From Eudoraea sp. (GTDB lineage Bacteria; Bacteroidota; Bacteroidia; Flavobacteriales; Flavobacteriaceae): a stretch of DNA of 11,330 bases. This document shows, in pieces, positions 1 through 9,417 of this stretch; within the stretch, counting starts at the first letter, position 1, and each line of letters begins with the position of its first letter. The notes below the pieces were generated by a model. The model had not been told where the DNA came from. It did no database searches and saw nothing but the letters and a program-made list of their open reading frames with translations. The translations under genes and the position numbers were made by a program. Location: the NCBI GenBank assembly GCA_013042125.1, contig JABDQS010000024.1, positions 1 through 11,330 on the forward strand. Direction: 5' to 3'.

Positions 1-3000
1 ACCACTTATTCCGCATAAGTCCGGTATATTTTATGTTCCAGTTTGGGATCGGGATATCCCTGAAAGCATCGAGATTTACCCTGTTTACATCCTGCCCGGA
101 ATATGCAGCGAAGAATGCAGGTAATAATACATCCTGACTTGTATTTCCATAGCGAATTGGGAAACCATCGGCATCTAAGCCCTCATCAGCCCCGCCTCTA
201 TCTGAAAGAACCCTGTTGGCAATAATGATCCGGTTATCCTTAAAAGTATCAAAGTTTTCGGAGGTAAATTCGTCACTCTTAGAAAAGAAAGTGCCGAGCA
301 TCATGGTAGAGATACTAAAATTTCCAAAAGTATTGGGGGTTTGCACTATGTATTCTCCGGATTCAACCTTGAAGTTTTCCTGTAAACTACTTGAGAATTG
401 ACGATCTGCCACCAGATCGATCGTCAGGTCCTGCACAGGTTGTGCTGTAGCTGTAATATTTAATTGCTTATTTGTACGTTTTATAAACTGCTGGTTAAAT
501 TCCGGAAAGGTGGTCAACCAACCATTCCTGGCAGCTTCAAAACGCACGTCCGACTGGCTTCCGAAGACAAATCCCAGGGTTGGTCTTGTAGTACCAATAA
601 ATCCAATAGATTGCGTATAGCCAGGTAATACCTGCCCGTTATTTTCATTGTAGTTTATATTGAGACGCTTAATCATTGTGATCACATCCACAGCCGTATT
701 CCATAGGCCGGAGGTTTTTTTAGCTGTTGGTTCTTCGGTTCCCGCCGCCGGATTCCCTGCTTTATCTCTTCTCACAGGCGCTACTGCTCCTTTTCCGGTA
801 TTCTTTTTCAAGCCAACTTTATCATAGAACCGCTGCATATTGAGGGTGGCGGTAATGTTATGTGTGTTGGCGTTCTGTATGGTATTGATATCTTCACCCG
901 TTACCTCTCTGATAGCGTCTCCCCCCCGTTGCCAATCGAAATTACTGGTATAGGTATATTGGGCATTTATAAAATCGAGTATTGGGATCTTATTCAGGGG
1001 TAATTCATAATTCAGCTGCATTTGCTGAGCATGTCTGTTTGGCTCCCCTATATCAAAAAATCCATCCCAGACATTTAAATCCTGATCTATCAGCGAATCT
1101 GGGTTCCCCTCTTCTTCAAAATAATTACGGACAATGTTGTTATTAGAGGCGGTTAGGTTAAGACGTAATGATTTGGTGATACTATAATTAAGGGCATACT
1201 GCCAATTGAACAAATAATTGCGTTGTTGCAACAAGGGCAGCTCCAAACGTTCCACACCGGGCTCTAACACATCGCGGAAACGCTGTTGGTTAAATTGTCT
1301 GTTGATATCAGATTGTACTGAGATACTCGCTGGCAACAGATTTAGGTTAAGGTCCTTGAGCCATTTCCAGTAGTCACCGGTGAAAAGGGAGTCTTTCTTT
1401 GCAAAGGGTGCCACCGAAACCGGTTTAAAATTGTGATTATAAATAAAGCCTGTCTTCACATTCTGATCTCGCAAATTGGCGATCTCAAAATCCCGATGCT
1501 CGGTTTCATTGAAGGAGTAATTGAACGTAAAGTTCTCTATGTCGTAAAAATTGGCTTCCGCATCATCTCCCCTGTTCTTGCGAACCCCTATAAAATTGAT
1601 ACTGGTCCTTTTTGTGTAATCCTCGGCCTGTTCCCTGATCTCATCGGCTTCCTGGGCAGTACCTGCAGAAGCTATCCTATCGTCTAACTTAAGATCGTCA
1701 TAGACGGGGTCGAATTCCGGAGTTACCAATTGTTCTGAAATTCCATAATTAAAGGGGATCTGGAGGTTCCAATTTTTTGGTAATAGCTGGCCCAGTTCCA
1801 CATTGGTGACCACATCGTATGAAATTGCATCTTCCCGGGATCTCTCATTGGGCATCTGATCAATGGCTCCAAATCCTGAAGTGCTCTTGCTACCTGTTGC
1901 GGACACATTCGCAAAATCCGCTATATTCCCGTCAAAGGCAGCAATAGCAGCCCAACCACCCTGGTTATCCAAGCCGGCTAAGCGCAGTTCATTAAACCAC
2001 ACTTCCCCCCTGGCCGGAGTAGTATCAATATTTTTGATCCCTACCATCATGCTTCGGATGCTTCCAAGAGAGGGGTTACCACGGATACCTATCCGCAATT
2101 GACCTAGTGTCCTTGGAGCAAACTCAGGGACCGTAACCACCTCCCCATTTACGATCTCATAGTAGGTAACATCACCCAGGGTCTGATCTGATATACCCTG
2201 CGATTTAACCTTTTTAAGATCATCCAGAGCAATATCCAATTCATTGATGGCAGGCCATATCTCTTCCGCAGCACTGGCTCCAAAAGGTGTAAACTGTAAG
2301 GGCACTTCGATCTGATAATAGTTCTCTGAAAAATCCGTTCCTATTCGCAGAAATCCGACGAGCGGAATATCATCATCCAGATAATCAGAATCCAGGATCT
2401 CTTCGGCATGCATGAACATTTTCAGGCGTTCGTATTGCCGTACATCTATGTTTACATTCTTGAAGACGCCTCTGGAATCTTCAGGTTCCAGGTTTTCAAC
2501 CACAAAGGAAAGCGATTGTTCATTCTGCCGTATGATGGTATTATTGTTATTCAATTGTTCTCTGATCACTCCCGGGGGCAATACATAAGGGATAGGGATC
2601 CTTGAGTTATTCTCTTCAATATTCACTGTATTTACATCTACAATGGTATTATCATCTGCCGGATCATCATTATTCTCCTGAAGGGTTTTGGTGTAATTCC
2701 TCCAATCGCCACGAACAAGATCGAGGGTTGCAAAACGCAATACCACATCATCCGTAAAACCGGTAAGATACATCCGCATAAAACTAATAGATCTGAAATC
2801 TGAGATACCCCCTACCGCATCGGTGAAATCGCTTAGAGGGATTTTATACTGTATCCAACGTCTGTTCAATTGTGTGCCATTCGGTAAATTTGGGGTAATC
2901 CCCTCTTTTATATCCGTAACATAAGGATCATTTACCGTGGTATTAGGCCCTATCTGAATACGGTACTCATAGTAACTGTTGATGGTATTCATGGTTAGAT

Positions 3001-6000
3001 CCCTGTCCACATCTTCCACATCCGGTAAAGTAGTAGAGCCCCTGTTTGTATTTGTCACCGTTACAGGCGAGTTCCCATCAACGTTGTTGAAGTCGTAATA
3101 TCGTTCCAGAATACCTCCTTCACGATTCAAATAATATTGGTAGTTATCCAATGCGGGATCCTCTGCCGGACCGTTATATCCCTGAATAGCTTCATCTGCA
3201 TCCGTTAAGCCGTCAAAACCAAGATCCTGAAGGGTTCTGTTGGTCTCATCAGCATCAAAAGCATAGACCAGGGATTGTGTGGCAGGCACTTTACCCCAGA
3301 TTGTGTTGGTGGTAAGATCATTACTATTCACGCCCGGCAAGCCATTCTCATATTGTTTCCGTCCATCTGCAAGAATGTCTTCAGAAATGTTTCCAAGGTT
3401 GAATACCAACTCTCCGGGGCCTGTTGCTATGCCGTCCACATAGGGGTCCATTACCCAGAATTGGACAAATTCTACGTTCGATTGCTCAAAATTCGTACTG
3501 CTGAGAGAACGCATGATCCCTGCCCACTTTTCACTGGGCACTTCAGATCCAAAATTGGGGTTGGCATTATATGGTCCTTTCTGCGTCGGATAATAAGCAA
3601 GATCCAGGGTATTTTGTACGGTTGTTTGCCCTTGGGCGATGTCTACCTGCGGAAATACCTCATCAATAAAAACACGTCGGGTTTCATTGGTTGAAAGGTC
3701 ATTATCCGTTACGCCCGGTGGCCTTTGATTCGTAAAAAATATCGGGTCTATTGTATACCAAGCCATCTTTGCTCTTTCATATCCTACCTCCAGGTCAGTC
3801 TCACCTTCATTGAGGAATTCAAGCGGTGTACTTGCCAATGACCATCCCAGAGAAGAGCGAATGTCGATAAGCGCCTGGGCACCTTCAAAATCGTCCAGAT
3901 AGGTGGTTGTTTCCCCCAAAAAATCTGCATTCTTTGGTGAATTCGGGATCAAATAGGCAACTTCACCCCTAAGCGAAATATTAGATGGTACATCTGTATC
4001 TATATTGGGCAATTTGTTGGCAAGTCGAGTTAAGAATGGAACTTCAGTAGAGAAGTTTCCATTTAGACCAAAGATGGTATTGTTAACAGGTTCTATCCCG
4101 AAATTCGATTTTTGAGTTAAGGGCCTTTCATTTAAGTTGAGGAGTGTACCTCCCAAAACAAAATTTTCATTGAACTGGTGTTCCACATTTACTCCTGTAA
4201 ATCTTCTTGTTTGTTGTCCAAAAACAGCATTATTCTCTACTGAGATATTGATGGGCGTATTTGAGGCCTGCAGACTTGGGTCGAGGATCTGCACTGTTCC
4301 GGCCTGATAGTTGACCGTATAATCTATCCCTTCCTGTAGTTGTCTTCCACCTGCGGTAACCCTTACAGAACCCCTGGGAACATTAAAAGCTCCTATAGGT
4401 ATTCCGTTACTTCCTTCGGATTTGTACCTGCCTTTTAGCCTGAACCTGTTTTTCTCAGCATCCTGAAGGGAAGATGCCTTGGTATTGGAGTACATGTTTC
4501 GAAAAACATATTTCTGCTGGTTCGCGTTATAACCCTGATCATTAGCCACGTCATAGGTTCCCCCTCCTAATAGGTCAAAGAGGTATTCCCCAAAGGGTTC
4601 TACCTTGGTAAAAATGATCTGACCCCCCTGGGTATTTACGGTGATCCCGGGAACAAAATCGAAAAATCCATCTCCTCCGGGTTGTACGTCCCTGTAAACG
4701 TTTAGTCGGTCCAGATTAAAAACATCCAACAATATTCTGTCCTCCAGGGGCTTCGGAGTTGTGGGCCATCCTGTATTTGGGTCTACCGGGGTTATGTAGT
4801 TCCTTGGGGTTGGATCTGAATACAGAATGTTTAATTTAAAATCGTCCTCACTCAACTGGAAGGCCCCTGTGGAATAGATATTTTTCATCATCAGATCCCA
4901 AATAGGATCATTGACATTGGTGATATTACTTTTAAGCAATTTGAGGATCAGTGTATTGTTCGTGATCTCTGGCGTTACCCCACCGGCAACGGTTGTTGCA
5001 TCCAAACCTCCATTGGCAAACTCCCCTACCTGATAGACCTCTCCGTTAAAGGTATATTGAAAGGCTACCCCAAGCACTTCGTCATTACTCAGCCGCTGAT
5101 TCAGTGAAATGTAACCCAATTGAGTATTATATTGGTAATCTCTGGTTGGCTCCAGTTTTCTTGCGTTTTCCAGAATAGCATAATCAAATCCCTGATTGAT
5201 CTGATACCCTCCTGAAATATTAAACCCGTTGTCTACGGTTGCAATATCCCGAATGTCCGGGGTTAAAGCTCCTCCGCTATTTATTAGCGCAGGATCAAAA
5301 TCATTCGCCCCGTTCCTCGGCAGGTCCGGATTTGTTGCAGAGAAATTAAAAAAGCCGGCCGGATCCCCATTGGCAATTCCAATCCGTGTTTTTTCTTCCA
5401 GTGCCTCTCCAAGATCCTGAAGTGCCACTACATTACGCACATTTAAGGTTTGCTGGCTACGGTTGGTTACCCACACTTCTAATCGTGTGATCTGAACCTG
5501 ACTTCGGATAAACGGATAATTAGAAAGCGCCTCATCGTATTGATCCCTGAAATACTGGGCAAGAAAGAAGTGCCTGTCCTCATCATAGTCCAGGGAGGTA
5601 AGTTCAAATTCGTTAAGGGTACCACCACCTTGTGCCACGACGGTATTATTCTGGGACCGTTGTTCTGAAAACACAGCTGTTACTGTGGTCTTTCCAAATT
5701 GCAACTGTGTCTTTACCCCAAATAAACTCTGGGCACCTGTGATCAGAGAACTGTTCAAAGGCATATTCACATTACCCACCTCAATTTTTTGAATGATATC
5801 ATCCTCAGTAGGGGTATAATCTAGCTTCACAAGGTTTTGAAAATCGAAGGTAGCTTCCGTATCGTAATTGGCGGTCACTTGAAGTCGTTCACCTACTTTA
5901 CCGAGCATACTTAAACTAATACGCTGGTCAAAATCGAAGGAGAGATTGGTCCGGTTCCTGGGCGAAAGTGCCGGGTTGTCATTCTTTTGCCAGATAACAC

Positions 6001-6478
6001 CCAGGTCCATGGCCACAGAACCCTGTGGAATTACCTCAATGGTATTGCCTCCAAAAACAGATTCAAAGAAATTATTGTTGACATAGAAATTTGGAAGCAG
6101 GTTCCTCCTTGCTTCTTCACTACCTTCCTTTTTACCGGAATAGGCGTCTATCTTGTCTTTAAAATAAGATTTTATATTCTCTTTGCGGACCAGTTCCAAA
6201 TACTGCGCCCGGGTAAGGATAACAGGATAGTTTATATCATAGTCCCCAACACTCTCCGTATAAATATATCGGTCTAGCTGAGGGTCGTAGGTGTATTTGG
6301 AAACAATGCTTTCGGGGTTTGGCATTTTTATCTTACCAAGGGCCACTCCGGTTTGAACGGAGTCTGCAGCTTGTTCCTCAGTTTCCTGAGACCATGAATA
6401 ACCGGCCCAAAGGAAAATGAAGGATAGAAAAAATAGCTTAAATGTAGATTTAAGAAAAGTTTTTGCCCCTTTTTTCAA
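1..6478 (-). CDS. sprA: SprA, outer-membrane translocon of the type IX secretion system / gliding motility (3' end cut by window edge)
   Basis: SprA is the very large outer-membrane beta-barrel through which type IX secretion substrates, including gliding adhesins, leave the periplasm; published structures show a 36-strand barrel with a lateral gate and PorV as partner (family knowledge). The frame is open from 6478 to the window edge, 2159 codons with no in-frame stop on manual reading. Residues 1-31 form a signal peptide: a lysine-rich start, then LFFLSFIFLWAGYSWSQ. Hallmarks follow: IVSKYTYDPQLDRYIYT (58-74), INYPVILTR (82-90), EVGNVNMPLNSSLITGAQS (233-251), VTAGGRQLQEGIDYT (near 705-720), DDFEGAQALIDI (near 860) and, close to the edge, DADGFPIRYGNTSQDVLLP (near 2105). 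I noticed no cysteine codon, as is common in barrel proteins. Compared with about 2400 residues in Flavobacterium johnsoniae, some 240 C-terminal residues are missing here. The start is TTG at 6478, because the first in-frame ATG (residue 52) lies past the signal peptide. It begins 5 bases after the ruvA stop, so co-transcription and translational coupling are likely. Confidence 0.96.
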   Translation of the reverse strand, partial: MKKGAKTFLKSTFKLFFLSFIFLWAGYSWSQETEEQAADSVQTGVALGKIKMPNPESIVSKYTYDPQLDRYIYTESVGDYDINYPVILTRAQYLELVRKENIKSYFKDKIDAYSGKKEGSEEARRNLLPNFYVNNNFFESVFGGNTIEVIPQGSVAMDLGVIWQKNDNPALSPRNRTNLSFDFDQRISLSMLGKVGERLQVTANYDTEATFDFQNLVKLDYTPTEDDIIQKIEVGNVNMPLNSSLITGAQSLFGVKTQLQFGKTTVTAVFSEQRSQNNTVVAQGGGTLNEFELTSLDYDEDRHFFLAQYFRDQYDEALSNYPFIRSQVQITRLEVWVTNRSQQTLNVRNVVALQDLGEALEEKTRIGIANGDPAGFFNFSATNPDLPRNGANDFDPALINSGGALTPDIRDIATVDNGFNISGGYQINQGFDYAILENARKLEPTRDYQYNTQLGYISLNQRLSNDEVLGVAFQYTFNGEVYQVGEFANGGLDATTVAGGVTPEITNNTLILKLLKSNITNVNDPIWDLMMKNIYSTGAFQLSEDDFKLNILYSDPTPRNYITPVDPNTGWPTTPKPLEDRILLDVFNLDRLNVYRDVQPGGDGFFDFVPGITVNTQGGQIIFTKVEPFGEYLFDLLGGGTYDVANDQGYNANQQKYVFRNMYSNTKASSLQDAEKNRFRLKGRYKSEGSNGIPIGAFNVPRGSVRVTAGGRQLQEGIDYTVNYQAGTVQILDPSLQASNTPINISVENNAVFGQQTRRFTGVNVEHQFNENFVLGGTLLNLNERPLTQKSNFGIEPVNNTIFGLNGNFSTEVPFLTRLANKLPNIDTDVPSNISLRGEVAYLIPNSPKNADFLGETTTYLDDFEGAQALIDIRSSLGWSLASTPLEFLNEGETDLEVGYERAKMAWYTIDPIFFTNQRPPGVTDNDLSTNETRRVFIDEVFPQVDIAQGQTTVQNTLDLAYYPTQKGPYNANPNFGSEVPSEKWAGIMRSLSSTNFEQSNVEFVQFWVMDPYVDGIATGPGELVFNLGNISEDILADGRKQYENGLPGVNSNDLTTNTIWGKVPATQSLVYAFDADETNRTLQDLGFDGLTDADEAIQGYNGPAEDPALDNYQYYLNREGGILERYYDFNNVDGNSPVTVTNTNRGSTTLPDVEDVDRDLTMNTINSYYEYRIQIGPNTTVNDPYVTDIKEGITPNLPNGTQLNRRWIQYKIPLSDFTDAVGGISDFRSISFMRMYLTGFTDDVVLRFATLDLVRGDWRNYTKTLQENNDDPADDNTIVDVNTVNIEENNSRIPIPYVLPPGVIREQLNNNNTIIRQNEQSLSFVVENLEPEDSRGVFKNVNIDVRQYERLKMFMHAEEILDSDYLDDDIPLVGFLRIGTDFSENYYQIEVPLQFTPFGASAAEEIWPAINELDIALDDLKKVKSQGISDQTLGDVTYYEIVNGEVVTVPEFAPRTLGQLRIGIRGNPSLGSIRSMMVGIKNIDTTPARGEVWFNELRLAGLDNQGGWAAIAAFDGNIADFANVSATGSKSTSGFGAIDQMPNERSREDAISYDVVTNVELGQLLPKNWNLQIPFNYGISEQLVTPEFDPVYDDLKLDDRIASAGTAQEADEIREQAEDYTKRTSINFIGVRKNRGDDAEANFYDIENFTFNYSFNETEHRDFEIANLRDQNVKTGFIYNHNFKPVSVAPFAKKDSLFTGDYWKWLKDLNLNLLPASISVQSDINRQFNQQRFRDVLEPGVERLELPLLQQRNYLFNWQYALNYSITKSLRLNLTASNNNIVRNYFEEEGNPDSLIDQDLNVWDGFFDIGEPNRHAQQMQLNYELPLNKIPILDFINAQYTYTSNFDWQRGGDAIREVTGEDINTIQNANTHNITATLNMQRFYDKVGLKKNTGKGAVAPVRRDKAGNPAAGTEEPTAKKTSGLWNTAVDVITMIKRLNINYNENNGQVLPGYTQSIGFIGTTRPTLGFVFGSQSDVRFEAARNGWLTTFPEFNQQFIKRTNKQLNITATAQPVQDLTIDLVADRQFSSSLQENFKVESGEYIVQTPNTFGNFSISTMMLGTFFSKSDEFTSENFDTFKDNRIIIANRVLSDRGGADEGLDADGFPIRYGNTSQDVLLPAFFAAYSGQDVNRVNLDAFRDIPIPNWNIKYTGLMRNKW

Positions 6479-6483
6479 ACTAA

Positions 6484-7065
6484 TTACAAATTTTTCAGCG
6501 CATGTTTGATAATGTCCTCTACGCTTAGTGAAGCATCCTGGCTTAAAACCTTGTCCACCGCCTTATCGGCCTGCTTTCTCTGAAAGCCAAGAACCTCTAA
6601 AGCAGATAACGCTTCTTCTTTATTTGTATTGTTCGAATTTGGGTAAACTTCGTCCAGATCATAAATTTTTAAAACTTTATCCTTTAGATCCAGAATTACA
6701 CGTTGTGCGGTCTTTGCACCAATACCCTTTACAGCCTGTATTGATGGGACATCTCCTGTAGCTATAGCATCCCTTATCTGATGCGGTGTCATGGAAGATA
6801 GCATGGTCCTTGCCGTACTAGATCCTATCCCGGAAACTGACAGAAGCAACCTGAAGATCTCCCTTTCAGAAATTTCCATAAATCCAAAAAGGGTATGGGC
6901 ATCTTCTTTGATCTGTAAATGCGTGAAAAGTTGTATGCTTTCTGAATCTGGAATTTGGGAAAAAGTATGCAAGGATATATTCACAAAATACCCTACTCCA
7001 CCACAATCTATAACTACGTGTGTGGGATGCTTTTCTGTGAGCCTTCCTTTTAAATGAGTGATCAT
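6484..7065 (-). CDS. ruvA: Holliday junction branch migration protein RuvA
   Basis: RuvA binds four-way DNA junctions as a tetramer and loads the RuvB helicase for branch migration during recombinational repair in the cytoplasm. At 193 residues it has the usual family length and all three domains. Residues 1-62 are the OB-fold, starting MITHLKGRL and containing the VVIDCGGVGYFV strand pair. Residues 71-130 carry two helix-hairpin-helix motifs, LLSVSGIGSSTAR (about 74-86, hairpin VSGIG) and IQAVKGIGAKTAQRVILDLK (109-128, hairpin VKGIG). After a polar linker rich in Asn, residues 149-193 form the small RuvB-contacting domain (EALSALEVLGFQRKQADKAV). The ATG at 7065 gives the canonical N-terminus. 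It follows maeB by 31 bases and precedes sprA by 5, with no promoter seen between them. ruvB is not in the window, as is usual in Bacteroidota, where ruvA and ruvB are separate. Confidence 0.98.
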   Translation of the reverse strand: MITHLKGRLTEKHPTHVVIDCGGVGYFVNISLHTFSQIPDSESIQLFTHLQIKEDAHTLFGFMEISEREIFRLLLSVSGIGSSTARTMLSSMTPHQIRDAIATGDVPSIQAVKGIGAKTAQRVILDLKDKVLKIYDLDEVYPNSNNTNKEEALSALEVLGFQRKQADKAVDKVLSQDASLSVEDIIKHALKNL

Positions 7066-7096
7066 TGGATTGTTTAAACTATGTGAAGTTCGTGAT

Positions 7097-9400
7097 TTAC
7101 TTTTTTTTCGTCATTCTTTTGGCTCTACTACGCTTCTCGCGTTCCTGTGCGTCTATGACCGCTACGGCGGTCATATTAACCATTTCTTCTACACTTGCTC
7201 CCAATTGCAAGATATGCACCGCTCGTTTTAACCCCAACATAATGGGGCCTATGGTATCTGCTGCATGCAGTTCCTTAAGTAATTTATAGGTGATGTTTGC
7301 CGCCTCCAGATTTGGTAAAATTAAGGTGTTAACTTTTTTTCCAGCTAGTTTCGAGAAAGGAAACTGACTTTTAAGAAGTTCTTTGTTTAGCGCAAAATCG
7401 GTTTGGATCTCACCATCTACCACCAGATGTGGATCGGTTTCATGGAGAATACGTACGGCTTCTTTCACTTTTAACGCCTGTGGATGGTTAGAAGATCCAA
7501 AATTAGAATAGGAGAGCAACGCCATTACCGGATCAAAACCAAAGGCTTTCGCCAAATTTGCTGTCATCCTGGCAATTTCTGCTAATTCCTCTGCCGTAGG
7601 GTCAATGTTGATTGAGGTATCTGCCAGGAAAATAGGCCCGCGATTGGTGATCATGATATGTACAGTAGCTGCTTTAGAGACATTGGCCGCTCTTCCAATC
7701 ACTTCAAAAACAGGTTTGATAGACGAGGAATAGGACCTGGAATAACCCGATATCATTCCATCTGCATCTCTTTCTAGTACCATCATGGAGCCGAAATAGT
7801 TACGTTCCCGCATCCGGCTTTTAGCACTGTAAAGTGTAGCCCCGTTGCGCCGCCTTGCCTCCCAGTACTTTTGAGCATAATGATTTCTTTTCTCGAATGA
7901 ATTTTGGCCATACTGGTCAATTATTAAGACCTCAGCATCAAATTCCAGTTCCTTTTTCAGTTCCTCAATTATTTCTTTGTTCCCTAACAATATGGGATGG
8001 GCAATACCCTCCTCATAGGCTATTTGTGCAGCCTTGAGAACATCGAGCTGATCTGCTTCTGCAAAGACGATCTTCTTTGGATTTCTCTTTGCCCTGCCGA
8101 TCAGTAAACGCATTACCTTATTATCCTCACCTGAACGCTGGTAAAGATCTTCCTTGTATTTACTCCAATCTGAAATAGGTAATCTGGCTACACCACTTTC
8201 CATAGCAGCTTTGGCTACAGCTGGCGGAATTTCTGCAATGAGGCGGGGATCAAAGGGTTTTGGAATGATATACTCCCTTCCAAAAGTGAGCCTGGTTTCA
8301 CCATAGGCAATATTGACCTGTTCGGGAACGGGTTGTTTTGCAAGTTCGGCCAGGGCCTTAACCGCTGCCATCTTCATTTCTTCATTGATCTTTGTGGCCC
8401 TTACATCGAGTGCGCCACGAAAGATAAAAGGAAAGCCAAGGACATTATTCACCTGGTTAGGATGATCGGATCTTCCTGTGGCCATGATCACATCTTTCCT
8501 TGTTTTTATAGCCAGGTTGTATTTGATCTCAGGATCCGGATTGGCCATGGCAAACACAATAGGATCATCTGCCATAGATCGCAGCATTGCCGCGGTCATT
8601 GTATCTGCAATGGAAAGACCAATAAATACATCCGCATCTTTGAGGGCATCCTCAAGGGTTTTAAAATCGCGATCTGTAGCGAATTCCTTTTTTTCAGGAG
8701 AAAGGTTATCACGGTCCTTTCTAATTACACCTTTACTATCTACCATGATGATATTATTGGCATCTGCCCCAAAGGCCTTGTAAAGTCTTGTACAGGAAAT
8801 GGCTGCTGCACCTGCACCACTGATCACTATTCGTACATCATGGATCTTTTTCTTTGCCAATTCCAGAGCATTGATCAGTGCTGCCGAGGAGATTATGGCC
8901 GTACCGTGCTGATCATCGTGCATTACAGGAATGTCTAATTCCTCTTTAAGTCGGCGTTCAATCTCGAATGCCTCAGGAGCTTTTATGTCTTCAAGATTGA
9001 TGCCACCAAACGAGGGGGCAATGGTCTTGACGGTCTCAACAAACTTATCTATATCCTTGGTATCTAATTCAATATCGATCGCATCTAAATCCGCAAATAT
9101 TTTAAATAGAAGGCATTTTCCCTCCATTACAGGCTTTGAAGCTTCCGGACCAATATCCCCTAATCCTAATACAGCCGTGCCATTGGAGATAACGGCTACA
9201 AAATTTCCCTTAGCTGTGTACTTGTAAACATTTTCAACATTTTTGGCAATTTCCAAACAAGGTTCGGCTACTCCCGGTGAGTAGGCCAATGCCAGATCTC
9301 GCTGCGTGGAATAAGGTTTTGTAGGGACAACCTTGATCTTACCCGGGCTGGGTTTAGCATGGTAAATTAATGCCTCGCGTCTTTTTTTGTCTTTGGCCAT
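7097..9400 (-). CDS. maeB: NADP-dependent malic enzyme, MaeB type (malic enzyme fused to phosphotransacetylase-like domain)
   Basis: This enzyme oxidatively decarboxylates malate to pyruvate and CO2 with reduction of NADP, linking the TCA cycle to pyruvate and NADPH supply. The 767 residues match the long MaeB class (E. coli MaeB is about 760). Residues 1 to about 425 are the catalytic part: PYSTQRDLALAYSPGVAEPC (29-48) with the candidate catalytic Tyr40, EGKCLLFK with the candidate catalytic Lys95, metal ligands expected at Glu137-Asp138 (NLEDIK) and in HDDQHGTAI (161-169), the dinucleotide loop SGAGAAAIS (194-202), ANPDPE (286-291) and TGRSDHPNQVNN (308-319). Residues from about 430 to 750 are the phosphotransacetylase-like domain (AKRNPKKIVFAEADQLDVLK, 437-456; YSNFGSSNHP, 631-640). 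In MaeB enzymes this domain is thought to be regulatory, responding to acetyl-CoA, rather than to act as a transacetylase. The C-terminus is a basic tail, KRSRAKRMTKKK. It appears to be the first gene of a unit with ruvA and sprA. NADP preference is inferred from class, not from a residue I can single out. Confidence 0.97.
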   Translation of the reverse strand: MAKDKKRREALIYHAKPSPGKIKVVPTKPYSTQRDLALAYSPGVAEPCLEIAKNVENVYKYTAKGNFVAVISNGTAVLGLGDIGPEASKPVMEGKCLLFKIFADLDAIDIELDTKDIDKFVETVKTIAPSFGGINLEDIKAPEAFEIERRLKEELDIPVMHDDQHGTAIISSAALINALELAKKKIHDVRIVISGAGAAAISCTRLYKAFGADANNIIMVDSKGVIRKDRDNLSPEKKEFATDRDFKTLEDALKDADVFIGLSIADTMTAAMLRSMADDPIVFAMANPDPEIKYNLAIKTRKDVIMATGRSDHPNQVNNVLGFPFIFRGALDVRATKINEEMKMAAVKALAELAKQPVPEQVNIAYGETRLTFGREYIIPKPFDPRLIAEIPPAVAKAAMESGVARLPISDWSKYKEDLYQRSGEDNKVMRLLIGRAKRNPKKIVFAEADQLDVLKAAQIAYEEGIAHPILLGNKEIIEELKKELEFDAEVLIIDQYGQNSFEKRNHYAQKYWEARRRNGATLYSAKSRMRERNYFGSMMVLERDADGMISGYSRSYSSSIKPVFEVIGRAANVSKAATVHIMITNRGPIFLADTSINIDPTAEELAEIARMTANLAKAFGFDPVMALLSYSNFGSSNHPQALKVKEAVRILHETDPHLVVDGEIQTDFALNKELLKSQFPFSKLAGKKVNTLILPNLEAANITYKLLKELHAADTIGPIMLGLKRAVHILQLGASVEEMVNMTAVAVIDAQEREKRSRAKRMTKKK

Positions 9401-9417
9401 GTAATCAAGTTGAATCT

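Noticed and set aside
1433..2605. Several plus- and minus-strand open frames of 63-84 codons within sprA
   Set aside because: All overlap the intact sprA frame and lack supporting motifs or initiation signals, so they are explained by the composition of sprA.
3275..3694. A 139-codon plus-strand open frame opposite sprA
   Set aside because: sprA is continuous through this region in its own frame with recognisable family sequence. The antisense product has no family resemblance.
1..6478. sprA as a broken gene or pseudogene, since no complete frame is bounded by ATG and stop in the window
   Set aside because: The frame is uninterrupted from TTG 6478 to the edge and keeps family hallmarks from N-terminus to near the C-terminus. 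It merely starts with a non-ATG codon and has its stop beyond position 1.
6528..7057. Plus-strand open frames of 77 and 88 codons opposite ruvA
   Set aside because: They mirror the conserved RuvA helix-hairpin-helix and OB domains and carry no features of their own.
7066..7096. A separate promoter for ruvA in the gap after maeB
   Set aside because: The 31 bases contain no TTG/TAnnTTTG pair with acceptable spacing, and the gap is short enough for simple read-through.
8333..8938. A 201-codon plus-strand open frame opposite maeB
   Set aside because: It lies entirely antisense to the strongly conserved malic enzyme domain. Its translation is rich in Cys, His and Ile with no recognisable fold, as expected of an antisense shadow.
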